In this document: positions 45,108 to 53,839 of the stretch, one piece after another
Numbering within the stretch: the first letter of the stretch is position 1
Layout: each line of letters opens with the position of its first letter
NCBI RefSeq assembly: GCF_010448835.1
Contig: NZ_CP048409.1
Span: 2,612,001-2,676,000 of the forward strand
Source: Draconibacterium halophilum
GTDB taxonomy: Bacteria; Bacteroidota; Bacteroidia; Bacteroidales; Prolixibacteraceae
Direction of reading: 5' to 3'
Length of the DNA: 64,000 bases
Notes under the pieces: model-generated
Told to the model about the DNA's origin: nothing
The model's input: only the letters and a program-made list of their open reading frames with translations
Databases searched by the model: none
Made by a program: the position numbers and the translations under genes

Positions 45108-46751
45108 TTACATTAAGAAACTCAATAAAATACCTGCTGCTACTGCCGAGCCAATAACACCCGATACGTTCGGTGCCATGGCGTGCATTAGCAAGTGGTT
45201 GGTAGGATCTTCTTTTAATCCCATTTGTTGAACAACCCTTGCACTATCAGGTACTGCAGATACACCAGATGCTCCAATCATTGGGTTAATCTTGTTCTCT
45301 TTTTTCAGGAACAGGTTCATGATTTTAGCACCGGCAACACCACCAGCCGTTGCAATAACGAACGAACCGGCACCCAATGCGAAGATCTTGATTGATGAAG
45401 GAGTAAGGAATACATCGGCCTGAGTTGAAGCTCCCACAGTAATACCCAACAAAATTGTAATGGTATCGATAAGTGGGTTGGCTGCTGTATTTGCCAAACG
45501 TTTAGTTACCCCCGATTCTTTTAGCAAATTACCAAAGAATAACATACCAATAAGTGGTAATGCCGATGGTGCAATATATGCTGTCAGAATCAAACCAATA
45601 ATTGGGAAAAGTATTTTCTCGGTTTTTGAAACCGCGCGTGGTGGTTTCATACGAATCTTACGTTCCTTTTTCGAAGTCATCAGCCGGATAACCGGTGGTT
45701 GAATAACCGGAACTAGTGCCATGTACGAATAAGCCGCAATTGCAATCGGGCCAATCAGGTTTTTCACCGTTGTTCCGTCGGCCAGTACATTTAATCCATT
45801 CGCCAGTTTGGATGAAATGAAAATCGCAGTAGGACCGTCGGCCCCACCAATAATACCAATTGCTCCGGCTTCAGGCGCTGCAAATCCCAGGTAAATTGCT
45901 CCAAGGAATGTTAGGAAAATACCAATTTGTGCGGCAGCTCCCAGTAACATCAATTTTGGATTGGAGATCAGCGACGAGAAGTCGGTCATTGCACCAATTC
46001 CAAGGAAAATAATAGGTGGATACCACCCCTGAACAACTCCTTGATAGAGAATATTCATCACCGATCCTGGCTCGTAAACACCTAGTTTCAGGTTAAAATC
46101 AACTACCTGAAACATTGGAATATTACCAATGAGGATACCAAAACCAATTGGTATAAGCAACATCGGTTCAAAGTCGTATTTAATAGCCAGGAACAGGAAA
46201 ACAAATCCGATCAGCATCATGATTACGTTACCCCATGCAATGTTGGCAAAACCGGAGAATTCGTAAAAGTTAAACAAGCCCGACATGGCTCCGCTGTAAT
46301 TCTTGTATTCATGTCCGTCGCCGGTAAGTTTTCCGTTATCAGTAAGGTGCAACTCTCTTTGAGGGAGTTTTACCATTTCCGTTTCGGTATCGTAACCGGT
46401 CGATTTATTAGGATCGGTATTCGCACTTAAATGCGTAACTGGAATTCTTTTAAAATTCAGAATTGCTTTATCGCCAGAGATTGTGTAATGCCCTGTATAA
46501 CGTGTTTTGGCAGAGTCTAAAATAAAAGCTCCGTCTTCTTCAAAAGTAAAGGTCTTAAAACGTTTTACAGTTCGTGGCTTTTCCGTTTGTGTTCCATCCT
46601 CTTTATAGGTAGGAATAGGAACATATCCATCGGAATAGTTAACCCATTTCCCTTGTGCCAATACTTCGCTGATTTTTTCTGATTGCTCAGCACCGAATAC
46701 TGACGGTGTAATAAAAATCAGCAGTAATAATAGTTGAAATAATTTTCTCAT
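45108..46751 (-). CDS. Sodium-pumping decarboxylase beta subunit (OadB/MmdB) with extra extracytoplasmic domain
   Basis: Residues ~165-547 are a normal OadB/GcdB/MmdB membrane subunit with about 11 helices, the sodium-site motif IGIIGGADGPTAIF and the C-terminal MGLKEDPTNHLLMHAMAPNVSG. This subunit decarboxylates carboxybiotin and exports Na+. Residues 1-20 form a signal peptide and ~21-152 an added domain (GKWVNYSDGYVPIP, TFTFEEDGAFIL, GHYTISGDKAILNF) resembling a small lipocalin-like beta-barrel. Family members usually have about 380-430 residues, so this extension is notable. It is the last gene of the operon, 12 bp after the biotin carrier. Confidence 0.9.
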   Translation of the reverse strand: MRKLFQLLLLLIFITPSVFGAEQSEKISEVLAQGKWVNYSDGYVPIPTYKEDGTQTEKPRTVKRFKTFTFEEDGAFILDSAKTRYTGHYTISGDKAILNFKRIPVTHLSANTDPNKSTGYDTETEMVKLPQRELHLTDNGKLTGDGHEYKNYSGAMSGLFNFYEFSGFANIAWGNVIMMLIGFVFLFLAIKYDFEPMLLIPIGFGILIGNIPMFQVVDFNLKLGVYEPGSVMNILYQGVVQGWYPPIIFLGIGAMTDFSSLISNPKLMLLGAAAQIGIFLTFLGAIYLGFAAPEAGAIGIIGGADGPTAIFISSKLANGLNVLADGTTVKNLIGPIAIAAYSYMALVPVIQPPVIRLMTSKKERKIRMKPPRAVSKTEKILFPIIGLILTAYIAPSALPLIGMLFFGNLLKESGVTKRLANTAANPLIDTITILLGITVGASTQADVFLTPSSIKIFALGAGSFVIATAGGVAGAKIMNLFLKKENKINPMIGASGVSAVPDSARVVQQMGLKEDPTNHLLMHAMAPNVSGVIGSAVAAGILLSFLM

Positions 46752-46763
46752 TGTTACAAAAGC

Positions 46764-47189
46764 TTAACCGATTTCAATCAAAACATCATCCTGTAACACA
46801 CTGTCGCCTGCACCAACTTTAATTGCTGTAACTTCGCCGGCTTTTGTTGTTTGTATTTGATTCTCCATTTTCATGGCTTCCATAACCATTACGTTTTGGC
46901 CTTCGGTTACAACATCGCCAACAGTTACATTAATTTTAAGAATAGTGCCCGGTAGTGGTGCAGTTACTTTGTGTTTTCCGGTTGTTTCCGATTTTTTAAT
47001 CTGACCTTCGCCCGGCATCTTTTCAACCGGTTTCCGAATCAGTTTCGGTGTTTTTGAAGTTTTTACTTCTCCGTGAATTTCAACCTCGTAAATGGTTCCG
47101 TTTACATCCACTTCAGCAACATTGTCTTCAATGTCTTTTAAGTGAACGTCGTAATTGTTACCGTGTATTGTGAATTTATATTTTTTCAT
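46764..47189 (-). CDS. Biotin carboxyl carrier subunit of the decarboxylase (gamma, MmdC-like)
   Basis: The 141-residue protein has a ~70-residue N-terminal beta region, a linker and a C-terminal biotinyl domain with the motif EAMKMEN; Lys107 is biotinylated. It carries the carboxyl group from the carboxyltransferase to the membrane subunit. Located between the OadG-like and OadB genes, as expected for methylmalonyl-CoA or oxaloacetate decarboxylase complexes. Confidence 0.93.
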   Translation of the reverse strand: MKKYKFTIHGNNYDVHLKDIEDNVAEVDVNGTIYEVEIHGEVKTSKTPKLIRKPVEKMPGEGQIKKSETTGKHKVTAPLPGTILKINVTVGDVVTEGQNVMVMEAMKMENQIQTTKAGEVTAIKVGAGDSVLQDDVLIEIG

Positions 47190-47224
47190 TGTCTTCTCTT
47201 TTTACTCTTTCTACTCCGAATTAT

Positions 47225-47596
47225 TTATCGCGGCCAGTTGTTTTGTACACTGTAGATTTTTGAACTCCATGGAGAATAAGATTTCTTTACCTTTTTAATG
47301 GTAACAACGTTACTCTCTTCATCGTGCAGTTCGTTAAAGTACATGTGCAATGCTAAACTGATAGCTGCTGTTACGTTACCTTCAACGTAATCGTCGTCTT
47401 TTGTAACTTCTGCCTGCCCTTTGTTTTTCTTTCTTTTTAGTTTCTCCTTGTTGAATTTCATGTTTATCAACTTTGGAGTATTACTAAATACAATAACCAA
47501 ACAAGTTAATGCCGTAAAAACAATGCAGAATCCAACAATTGCAACGGTTAAACCAAACTGAACAGAACTGGCTAATAGAATTGATAATGGTTCCAT
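47225..47596 (-). CDS. OadG/MmdD-type small membrane subunit of the decarboxylase
   Basis: The 123-residue protein has one N-terminal transmembrane helix (about 12-36, FGLTVAIVGFCIVFTALTCLVIVF read in part), then a basic linker and a C-terminal region with AAISLALHMYF and WSSKIYSVQNNWPR, typical of OadG/MmdD subunits. It holds the cytoplasmic transferase to the membrane beta subunit. Sits 14 bp after the carboxyltransferase gene. Confidence 0.87.
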   Translation of the reverse strand: MEPLSILLASSVQFGLTVAIVGFCIVFTALTCLVIVFSNTPKLINMKFNKEKLKRKKNKGQAEVTKDDDYVEGNVTAAISLALHMYFNELHDEESNVVTIKKVKKSYSPWSSKIYSVQNNWPR

Positions 47597-47610
47597 AATT
47601 TGTTCTGTTT

Positions 47611-49170
47611 TTAAAGTGGAATATTTGAATGCTTCTTAGGTGGATTAACCAGCTTTTTAGTAGCAAGGCTTTGTAATCCGCGAATAATTCTGAATCGGGT
47701 ATTACGTGGCTCAATTACATCGTCGATATAGCCAAAAGATGCGGCCTCATACGGATTTGCGAATTTCTCTTTGTATTCTTCCTCGTGGTCGGTAATAAAT
47801 TTAGCACGCTCTTCGGCATCCTCAATATCGCGCAATTTTCTTCCGTGAAGTACTTCAACAGCACCCGCTGCACCCATTACTGCAATTTCGGCAGTTGGCC
47901 ACGCGTAGTTTAGGTCGCCACGTAATTGTTTACTCGACATTACATCGTGGGCTCCACCGTATGATTTACGTAATGTGATAGTAATTTTTGGAACAGTAGC
48001 TTCGCCATAAGCAAACATCAGTTTTGCTCCGTGTGTGATAATACCACCATATTCCTGACGACTTCCAGGTAAGAAACCCGGTACATCAACAAGTGTAATG
48101 ATTGGAATATTAAACGAGTCGCAAAAACGTACAAAACGAGCTGCTTTTACTGATGCATCAATATCAAGTACACCAGCTAAGTAGTTTGGTTGGTTAGCCA
48201 CAATACCTACAGGTTGTCCGTCGAATTTAGCAAAACCAACAACGATGTTTTTTGCGTAGTTACGGTGAATTTCAAGGAACTCGCCATAATCAACAATGGT
48301 ATGGATAACATCTTTTACCTCGTATGGCTGGTTAGGGTTATCCGGAATAATCTCATTTAACACGTCATCTAAACGATCGATTGGATCAGTGCTGTCAGTA
48401 GCTATCGGATCTTCAAGGTTGTTTTGTGGAAGATAGCTGATCAGTTTACGCAAGATGGAAATGCCTTCCTGTTCGTTTTCAACAAGGAACTGTGCAACAC
48501 CTGATTTTGATGCATGAACTTTACCTCCACCAAGGTCTTCAACAGAAATGTCTTCACCGGTTACTGTTTTTACAACTTTAGGTCCGGTTACAAACATGTA
48601 CGAGTTTTGCTCGGTCATCATAATAAAGTCGGTTAGGGCAGGAGAGTAAACTGCTCCACCCGCGCAAGGCCCAAAAATGGCAGAGATCTGTGGAATAACT
48701 CCTGACGCCAAAATGTTACGCTCGAAAATTTCGGCATAACCGGCCAGCGAGTTAACACCCTCCTGAATCCGTGCACCACCCGAGTCGTTGATACCAATTA
48801 AAGGTGCTCCGGCTTTCATAGCCATATCCATTACCTTGCAAATTTTCTGTGCAAAGCTTTCTGATAACGATCCTCCAAAAACGGTAAAGTCTTGTGAGAA
48901 AACGTAAACTACACGTCCATCGATTGTTCCGTGACCGGTAACAACTCCGTCGCCTAAAAACTTGGTTTTTTCTAATCCGAAGTTTGTACAGCGGTGTGTA
49001 ACAAACATGTCAAATTCTTCGAAACTTCCTTCATCTAAAAGGAGTTCGATTCTTTCGCGAGCAGTAAATTTGCCTTTTTTGTGCTGTGCTTCAATTCTTT
49101 TCAATCCGCCACCCAGCTTTGCTTCTGCTCTTAGGTCGATTAACTTTTTAATTTTATCCTGGTTGCTCAT
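47611..49170 (-). CDS. mmdA: Methylmalonyl-CoA decarboxylase carboxyltransferase subunit (MmdA)
   Basis: The 519-residue crotonase-fold biotin-dependent carboxyltransferase has SGGARIQEGVNSLAGYAEIF, the GPCAGGAVYSPALTDF oxyanion hole, and the CoA-binding VDVPGFLPGSRQEYGGIITHGAKL and GGAHDVMSSK segments (read in parts). It transfers carboxyl from methylmalonyl-CoA to biotin on the carrier protein. The epimerase gene 24 bp upstream and the OadB/OadG genes downstream support methylmalonyl-CoA decarboxylase over propionyl-CoA carboxylase. The complex converts decarboxylation energy into a sodium gradient while making propionyl-CoA. Confidence 0.93.
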   Translation of the reverse strand: MSNQDKIKKLIDLRAEAKLGGGLKRIEAQHKKGKFTARERIELLLDEGSFEEFDMFVTHRCTNFGLEKTKFLGDGVVTGHGTIDGRVVYVFSQDFTVFGGSLSESFAQKICKVMDMAMKAGAPLIGINDSGGARIQEGVNSLAGYAEIFERNILASGVIPQISAIFGPCAGGAVYSPALTDFIMMTEQNSYMFVTGPKVVKTVTGEDISVEDLGGGKVHASKSGVAQFLVENEQEGISILRKLISYLPQNNLEDPIATDSTDPIDRLDDVLNEIIPDNPNQPYEVKDVIHTIVDYGEFLEIHRNYAKNIVVGFAKFDGQPVGIVANQPNYLAGVLDIDASVKAARFVRFCDSFNIPIITLVDVPGFLPGSRQEYGGIITHGAKLMFAYGEATVPKITITLRKSYGGAHDVMSSKQLRGDLNYAWPTAEIAVMGAAGAVEVLHGRKLRDIEDAEERAKFITDHEEEYKEKFANPYEAASFGYIDDVIEPRNTRFRIIRGLQSLATKKLVNPPKKHSNIPL

Positions 49171-49194
49171 AAAATCGGTTATTATAAGTGTCTT

Positions 49195-49599
49195 TTATTC
49201 TTTTCCACAAATTTCGGTTAATACACCCATTGTTGCTTTTGGATGAAGGAATCCAATGTTTAATCCTTCGGCTCCTTTTCGCGAAGTTTTGTCGATTAGC
49301 TGAACGCCTTTTTCTCCCAACTCGTTCAACGAATCGTTTACATTATCAACTGCAAAAGCAAGGTGGTGTACGCCCTGGCCTTTCTTTTCAAGGAATTTAC
49401 CAATAGGTCCGTCCGGACTTGTTGATTCCAATAACTCGATTTTAGTGTCGCCAACCTTAAAAAAGGCGGTTTTTACTTTTTGGTCTGCCACTTCTTCAAC
49501 GGCATAGCATTTTAGACCCAACATCTCTTCGTAGTAAGGAATAGCTTCTTCTAAACTATTTACCGCGATCCCGATGTGTTCTATATGTGAAATGTTCAT
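49195..49599 (-). CDS. mce: Methylmalonyl-CoA epimerase
   Basis: The 134-residue VOC-superfamily protein has metal ligands in HIEHIGIAV (His), VKTAFFKVGDTKIELLE (Glu), GVHHLAFAV (His) and LTEIC (Glu). It interconverts (R)- and (S)-methylmalonyl-CoA, linking the mutase with the decarboxylase. It is the first gene of the operon that continues into mmdA. Confidence 0.94.
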   Translation of the reverse strand: MNISHIEHIGIAVNSLEEAIPYYEEMLGLKCYAVEEVADQKVKTAFFKVGDTKIELLESTSPDGPIGKFLEKKGQGVHHLAFAVDNVNDSLNELGEKGVQLIDKTSRKGAEGLNIGFLHPKATMGVLTEICGKE

Positions 49600-49900
49600 A
49601 TTGTAAATAAATGTATTCTTAAAAATAAGCCGATTTTGAAGCAGATCTTACCGTTTTTCCCGGCACTAATCGTTTCGTTTTCTGCTTATTTAGAATGGTT
49701 ATAAAATATTAATACTCAAATTTTTAAACTCCAACAAAGTTATGGTTCTTATGCTTCCCCATTCGTGAAAACCAAAAAACCTGATTTTTTGGTATCATGA
49801 ATTCAGAATTACTTAATATTCGGCTGTTAAATAAAAATTGTTGGTGATAATAGTCATAAAAAAAAGCAGACATGAAGTCTGCTTTTTCTAAACATATGTC
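49600..49900. other. Intergenic region with operon promoter
   Basis: 301 bp holding the terminator of the upstream CoA-transferase gene and, presumably, the promoter of the mce-mmd operon. No frame or repeat seen. Confidence 0.5.
49861..49888 (-). terminator. Intrinsic terminator after the CoA-transferase gene
   Basis: AAAAAGCAGAC (49861-49871) pairs with GTCTGCTTTTT (49877-49887), 14 bp past the stop of the minus-strand gene that ends at 49901. Confidence 0.87.
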
Positions 49901-51211
49901 TTATTCTTCATCCCATACATAATGGAAGTGAGGACCAAAACGTTCAAATGCTGCTTTGTCCAAACTTTCCTGATGATCAGGGTGAGCTATAGATGTCAAT
50001 AGTTTTGCCCTGTCTTGCATTGATCTACCGTATAAATTAACGGCACCATATTCAGTAACTACCCAGTGAATATTCGCTCGCGTACTTACTACACCGGCAC
50101 CCAACAGTAGGGTTGGCGCAATTTTACTAACACCTTTAGCTGTAACAGAAGGTATTGCAATAATTGGTTTACCACCTTTACTTAAAGAGGCACCGCGAAG
50201 GAAGTCAATCTGACCACCTACACCCGAATAGTGTGTTGTTCCGATAGAGTCGGCACAAACCTGACCGGTAATATCAATTTGAAGAGCAGAGTTAATAGCG
50301 GTAACTTTTGGGTTTTTTGCAATAATGCTAACACGGTTTGTGTATTTAACATCCTGCATTAATACGCCCGGGTTATCGTCAATAAAATCGTAAAGTCCGG
50401 TAGATCCCATCAGGAAAGTTGCTACCATTTTACCTTTGTCGATCTTTTTGTTTCTTCCGTTTACCACACCTTTATCTACTAAGGGAAGAATTCCATCGGC
50501 AAACATTTCAGAGTGAACGCCAAGGTCTTTGTGGTTACCCAACATGCTTAATACCGCATTCGGAATAGCACCAATCCCCATTTGCAGTGTTGCTCCGTCT
50601 TCTACCAACTCGGCAACGTAACGACCAATTTTACGATCTATTTCGCTAATTGATCCAGGCGCCGGAGCATATAATGGACTATCATCTTCAACAAATAAGT
50701 CGATGTCGTTTATATGAACCATTGCATCGCCAAAAGCACGTGGTACGTTTGGGTTTACAATAGCAATTACAGTATCAGATTTTTCGATTGCAGCCAGTGT
50801 GGCATCAACCGAAGTACCTAACGATACATATCCGTGCTTGTCGGGAGGACAAACCTGAATCATGGTAACATTTACTTTTAAATAGCCTTCACGAATCAGT
50901 CGTTGCGTTTCTTGCAGGAAAACAGGAATGTAGTCGGCATAACCGGCTTGGGTTTGTTTTCTTACGTTTCCGCCAACAAAAAATGATTCTAACTGAAAAA
51001 TTCCTTCCAACTCAGGATCGGCATAAGGAGCCGGTCCTTCGGTGTGAATGTGTTGAACACGTACATTTCGGAATTCTTTGTTTTTTCCTCTTTCAACCAT
51101 TGCATTAATAAGAGGGTGTGGTGTAACGGCCACACTGTGAAGGTGAATGCGGTCGTTCGATTTGATAACTTTTACTGCATCAGCAGCTGAAATGAATTTT
51201 ATATTCTTCAT
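49901..51211 (-). CDS. Acetyl-CoA hydrolase/transferase family CoA-transferase
   Basis: The 436-residue protein has the class I CoA-transferase architecture. It includes ADAVKVIKSNDRIHLHS, the catalytic-Glu region GVHSEMFADGILPLVDKGVV, LQMGIGAIPNAVLSML, GQVCADSIGTTHYSGVGGQIDFLRGA and WVVTEYGAVNLYG (read in parts). It moves CoA between acetate and another acyl group such as succinate, propionate or 4-hydroxybutyrate. Its position next to the propionate-forming decarboxylase operon suggests propionyl-CoA:succinate or acetate exchange (inference). Confidence 0.9.
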   Translation of the reverse strand: MKNIKFISAADAVKVIKSNDRIHLHSVAVTPHPLINAMVERGKNKEFRNVRVQHIHTEGPAPYADPELEGIFQLESFFVGGNVRKQTQAGYADYIPVFLQETQRLIREGYLKVNVTMIQVCPPDKHGYVSLGTSVDATLAAIEKSDTVIAIVNPNVPRAFGDAMVHINDIDLFVEDDSPLYAPAPGSISEIDRKIGRYVAELVEDGATLQMGIGAIPNAVLSMLGNHKDLGVHSEMFADGILPLVDKGVVNGRNKKIDKGKMVATFLMGSTGLYDFIDDNPGVLMQDVKYTNRVSIIAKNPKVTAINSALQIDITGQVCADSIGTTHYSGVGGQIDFLRGASLSKGGKPIIAIPSVTAKGVSKIAPTLLLGAGVVSTRANIHWVVTEYGAVNLYGRSMQDRAKLLTSIAHPDHQESLDKAAFERFGPHFHYVWDEE

Positions 51212-51562
51212 GCTTTATCGGATTTAAAATCGGCTAATAATTTCAGGTGCGCAAAGATAAAAATTAAATGACCTCCTCTATAATTCGAATATTATTTAGA
51301 AAGGTTCGATTGGATTTGTAAAGTTTGTGTTAAAGAAGACATGGTGGTATTATTTAAAAGAGTTAACTGTTGAAGCGGAATTAAACTATTAATTATTTTG
51401 AACATGTTGTCCAAATATGAGAAAAAATAATAACTAGATGTTCTAAAATAGGATTTAGCAATATACTCCATTTGTTTTATAAATTTTTTGTTCATAAATT
51501 TAACCTCAGTGTTATCTGTTTAAAGGTGTTATCCTTAAGAACCTAAATTGTTTACCTCTATT
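51212..51562. other. Intergenic region before the LuxR-type gene
   Basis: 351 bp AT-rich between divergent genes. A 67-codon minus frame at 51292-51495 is Leu/Tyr/Phe-rich and featureless; I do not support it as a gene. Confidence 0.45.
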
Positions 51563-52567
51563 ATGAAGAATCATTCAAAGAACCTCATCATTTTTCACGC
51601 AGAAATGCAAGATAGCTGTATTGATTTACTATTAAAAGATAAAGGTTTTACTATTATTCGCGTTTCGCAAATTGATGTTATAATTAAAAAGATTATTGAT
51701 GAAGATGCAGACTTAGTAATCTGTCCGTATAAAATAAATGGCGAATCAGGTTTCAGCATTTTTAATCGTATAAAACCATTTTTGCTAAAAAATGCAATTC
51801 CTTTTTTTTTATTAATGGAAAAGTACGATGAGCATGGAATAAAGATTGGGCTGGAAATAGGTATCGATAATTTTATTTTTAAACCGTATCATAATAGTTC
51901 TATTGTTCAAAAAATTAATCAAGCATTAAATAAAAGAACAGAAGTTAATGTTTTTGCTTTGAAACATTTTAAAAAGTACTTCGCGTCATCAGAGGTAGCA
52001 ATGTTTTACCTCGAAAAAGATGAAGTTATTTGTGTAAACGAGGCTTTTTGTAAACTTTCAAAAAGAAAAAAAGAAGATTTTGAAAATCAACATTTTGATT
52101 GGCTTTTTTCTTTTACTGGAAATACCGAGAATGAATATAACTATCGGAGATTTACCGAAGGGGGAGCAGATGTTTGTAAATTGAAAAATGTGACTTGTTG
52201 CAATACAAATGGTTTTGCGTATACTATAAGTTTGCATCGTGGAAACCAATATAATATTAATTCCGTTTTTGGGGAAGTAGTACCCATTGGTGAAATTCCG
52301 GAAAATCATAATAATCCAAATATTCAGCCAAACACGAAGAGCCGCCTTGAATGGGCAAAAGAAATGTTTGGTCTTACCAGAAGGGAGCTGGAAGTTTTTC
52401 AATTATCCGCAAAGGGATTGCCAGTAAAGCAGATTGCTGCTGATTTGGGTATTGCGGAACGCACAATTGAGAAACACCGGGCAAATATCATGAGAAAATC
52501 GGAAACAAGAAGTATGCTGGAGGCAATTCTAGCTGTTGATAATAAATATACTACGGTGTACAACTAG
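51563..52567 (+). CDS. LuxR-type regulator with receiver-like and PAS-like domains
   Basis: Start set at ATG 51563 (MKNHSKNLI); a TTG five codons upstream is weaker. The 334-residue protein has an N-terminal receiver-like domain (about 8-125). The phospho-acceptor Asp position holds Pro55 (LVICPYKI), although the Lys-Pro switch pair (FIFKPY) is kept. A PAS-like middle follows (about 130-240), then a C-terminal LuxR helix-turn-helix (LTRRELEVFQLSAKGLPVKQIAADLGIAERTIEKHR, read in part). Phosphorylation is unlikely to control it. It lies 718 bp before the curli genes in the same direction, so it may play the role of CsgD (inference). Confidence 0.87.
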   Translation: MKNHSKNLIIFHAEMQDSCIDLLLKDKGFTIIRVSQIDVIIKKIIDEDADLVICPYKINGESGFSIFNRIKPFLLKNAIPFFLLMEKYDEHGIKIGLEIGIDNFIFKPYHNSSIVQKINQALNKRTEVNVFALKHFKKYFASSEVAMFYLEKDEVICVNEAFCKLSKRKKEDFENQHFDWLFSFTGNTENEYNYRRFTEGGADVCKLKNVTCCNTNGFAYTISLHRGNQYNINSVFGEVVPIGEIPENHNNPNIQPNTKSRLEWAKEMFGLTRRELEVFQLSAKGLPVKQIAADLGIAERTIEKHRANIMRKSETRSMLEAILAVDNKYTTVYN

Positions 52568-53285
52568 TTATTTTGTTGCAGCCCAGTATCATGTTTTTTT
52601 ATAGTAGTGCCCAGTAAGGCTTAAACATTGCTTAGCGATGCTGCCACTAACAGATTTTTTGTAAGTCCCCGAAACAAGTTGCTAATGACGTTGGAATAAT
52701 GGTAATAAATTTCAGACTTTAGTTCTTAACAAGAATTACAATTATTGCCAAAAACGTCATACTGAACATTCTGCCCGGAAAGGTCAGCCTCGGTCTCAGT
52801 ATCTTAAATATTTACTAACCAGCTGCTTAAGAAAAAGACCCTGAAGCATGTTCTGGTTGACGTCTTGGAGGTGACTAATTACAAACATTCAATTTCATAA
52901 TTCTTTATCAGCTTTTTATCAGCCAATTTTTCCTGAAAATAAAACCAGTTCGTATTTTAATACATAGTGCTTTTGTTTTAACCGTATTGTTGATGGTTTT
53001 CGTGAGCATGTTTTAGTGGTATATAGTAGGTGAAAATACGTATCTTTTTTTAGTACCTACGGAAATTACGTATTTCATTTAATACTTAGCCAACGTAAAT
53101 TAGCTATCGGAAAAATGGGAATTGCCCCCTAAGCAATCCTCTGATCTTCGATGATAAAAATTAAGGGTTTATCTCCAGATCATTTCCACAGACATATTTT
53201 TAAAGCCCCAGCTATTAAATCAAAAGTAGACAATTATGCTTTGGCGTAACCGCCTGGCATTGTATGTAATTGAATAAATGTGGTT
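52568..53285. other. Long regulatory-type intergenic region upstream of the curli genes
   Basis: 718 bp without a convincing frame. It contains the TACGTA-centred inverted repeat at 53032-53076 and is the likely site of curli promoter control. No RNA gene was recognised. Confidence 0.5.
53032..53076. promoter_or_regulatory. Inverted repeat with TACGTA cores
   Basis: AAATACGTA at 53034-53042 and TACGTATTT at 53067-53075 face each other across 24 bp, about 210-250 bp before the first curlin-like gene. It could be a paired binding site for the upstream LuxR-type regulator. Binding is speculative. Confidence 0.4.
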
Positions 53286-53615
53286 ATGTTAATACTTAGT
53301 CTCGGATTATTTTTATTATTGAAGGGACCGATATTGGTTCCCGAAATCATTTCTTCTTCAGACACCCTGGAAGTTGCGACTTCTGGTTTGAACAATAGAG
53401 TACTGGTCAATTCAATTTCGGTTGATTCCCATACTTTATTTACGGACTCTATAAATGTTACTGGCACAATTACCCAAAAAGGGTTAAACAATCATGTGGA
53501 AATATTTTCCAATGTTGACTCCATTGTTAAAAAACAGCAAACACCAATTCAAAAACATAAAATAAAAATTACCCAAAGCGGAAAAAACAACAGCGTAAAA
53601 ATCAATTCACGATAA
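53286..53615 (+). CDS. Short curlin-like repeat protein
   Basis: The ATG at 53286 gives 109 residues; a GTG at 53280 adds two. A hydrophobic N-terminus (LILSLGLFLLLKGP) serves as signal or anchor. The C-terminal half holds two curlin-type repeats, ITQKGLNNHVEI and ITQSGKNNSVKI, with basic residues and only two to three strands. It may be a minor or nucleating subunit, or an anchor at the cell surface. It lies 224 bp before the CsgA-like gene. Without a known counterpart its role is uncertain. Confidence 0.68.
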   Translation: MLILSLGLFLLLKGPILVPEIISSSDTLEVATSGLNNRVLVNSISVDSHTLFTDSINVTGTITQKGLNNHVEIFSNVDSIVKKQQTPIQKHKIKITQSGKNNSVKINSR

Positions 53616-53839
53616 TTTTTAGAACAAACAATTATGAAAAACAAAAATCTAAAATCGAATTCTGATCCCTAGATCGAAAATGTAGCTGCAATCACAAAAG
53701 CGACGTAGTATGCGGCATCCCCCGATTGTTCCGGCCAACTATCAGGCTACGCTGGTAAACACACCGGAAACTAATCCTGTCTCCTCGGGATTATTAAAAT
53801 GAAATATCCTTTTTATTAACAATTAAATTTAAAAACAAA
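53616..53839. other. Gap between curlin-like genes
   Basis: 224 bp with a 12-codon frame (ATG at 53633) that ends quickly. It may hold a second promoter; nothing definite seen. Confidence 0.4.

Noticed and set aside
47611..49170. Propionyl-CoA carboxylase rather than methylmalonyl-CoA decarboxylase
   Set aside because: No biotin carboxylase gene is present, whereas OadB and OadG-type membrane subunits are, which indicates the sodium-pumping decarboxylase.
51292..51495. 67-codon minus-strand frame before the LuxR-type gene
   Set aside because: Low-complexity hydrophobic composition without signal peptide rules or conservation hints; probably noncoding control DNA.
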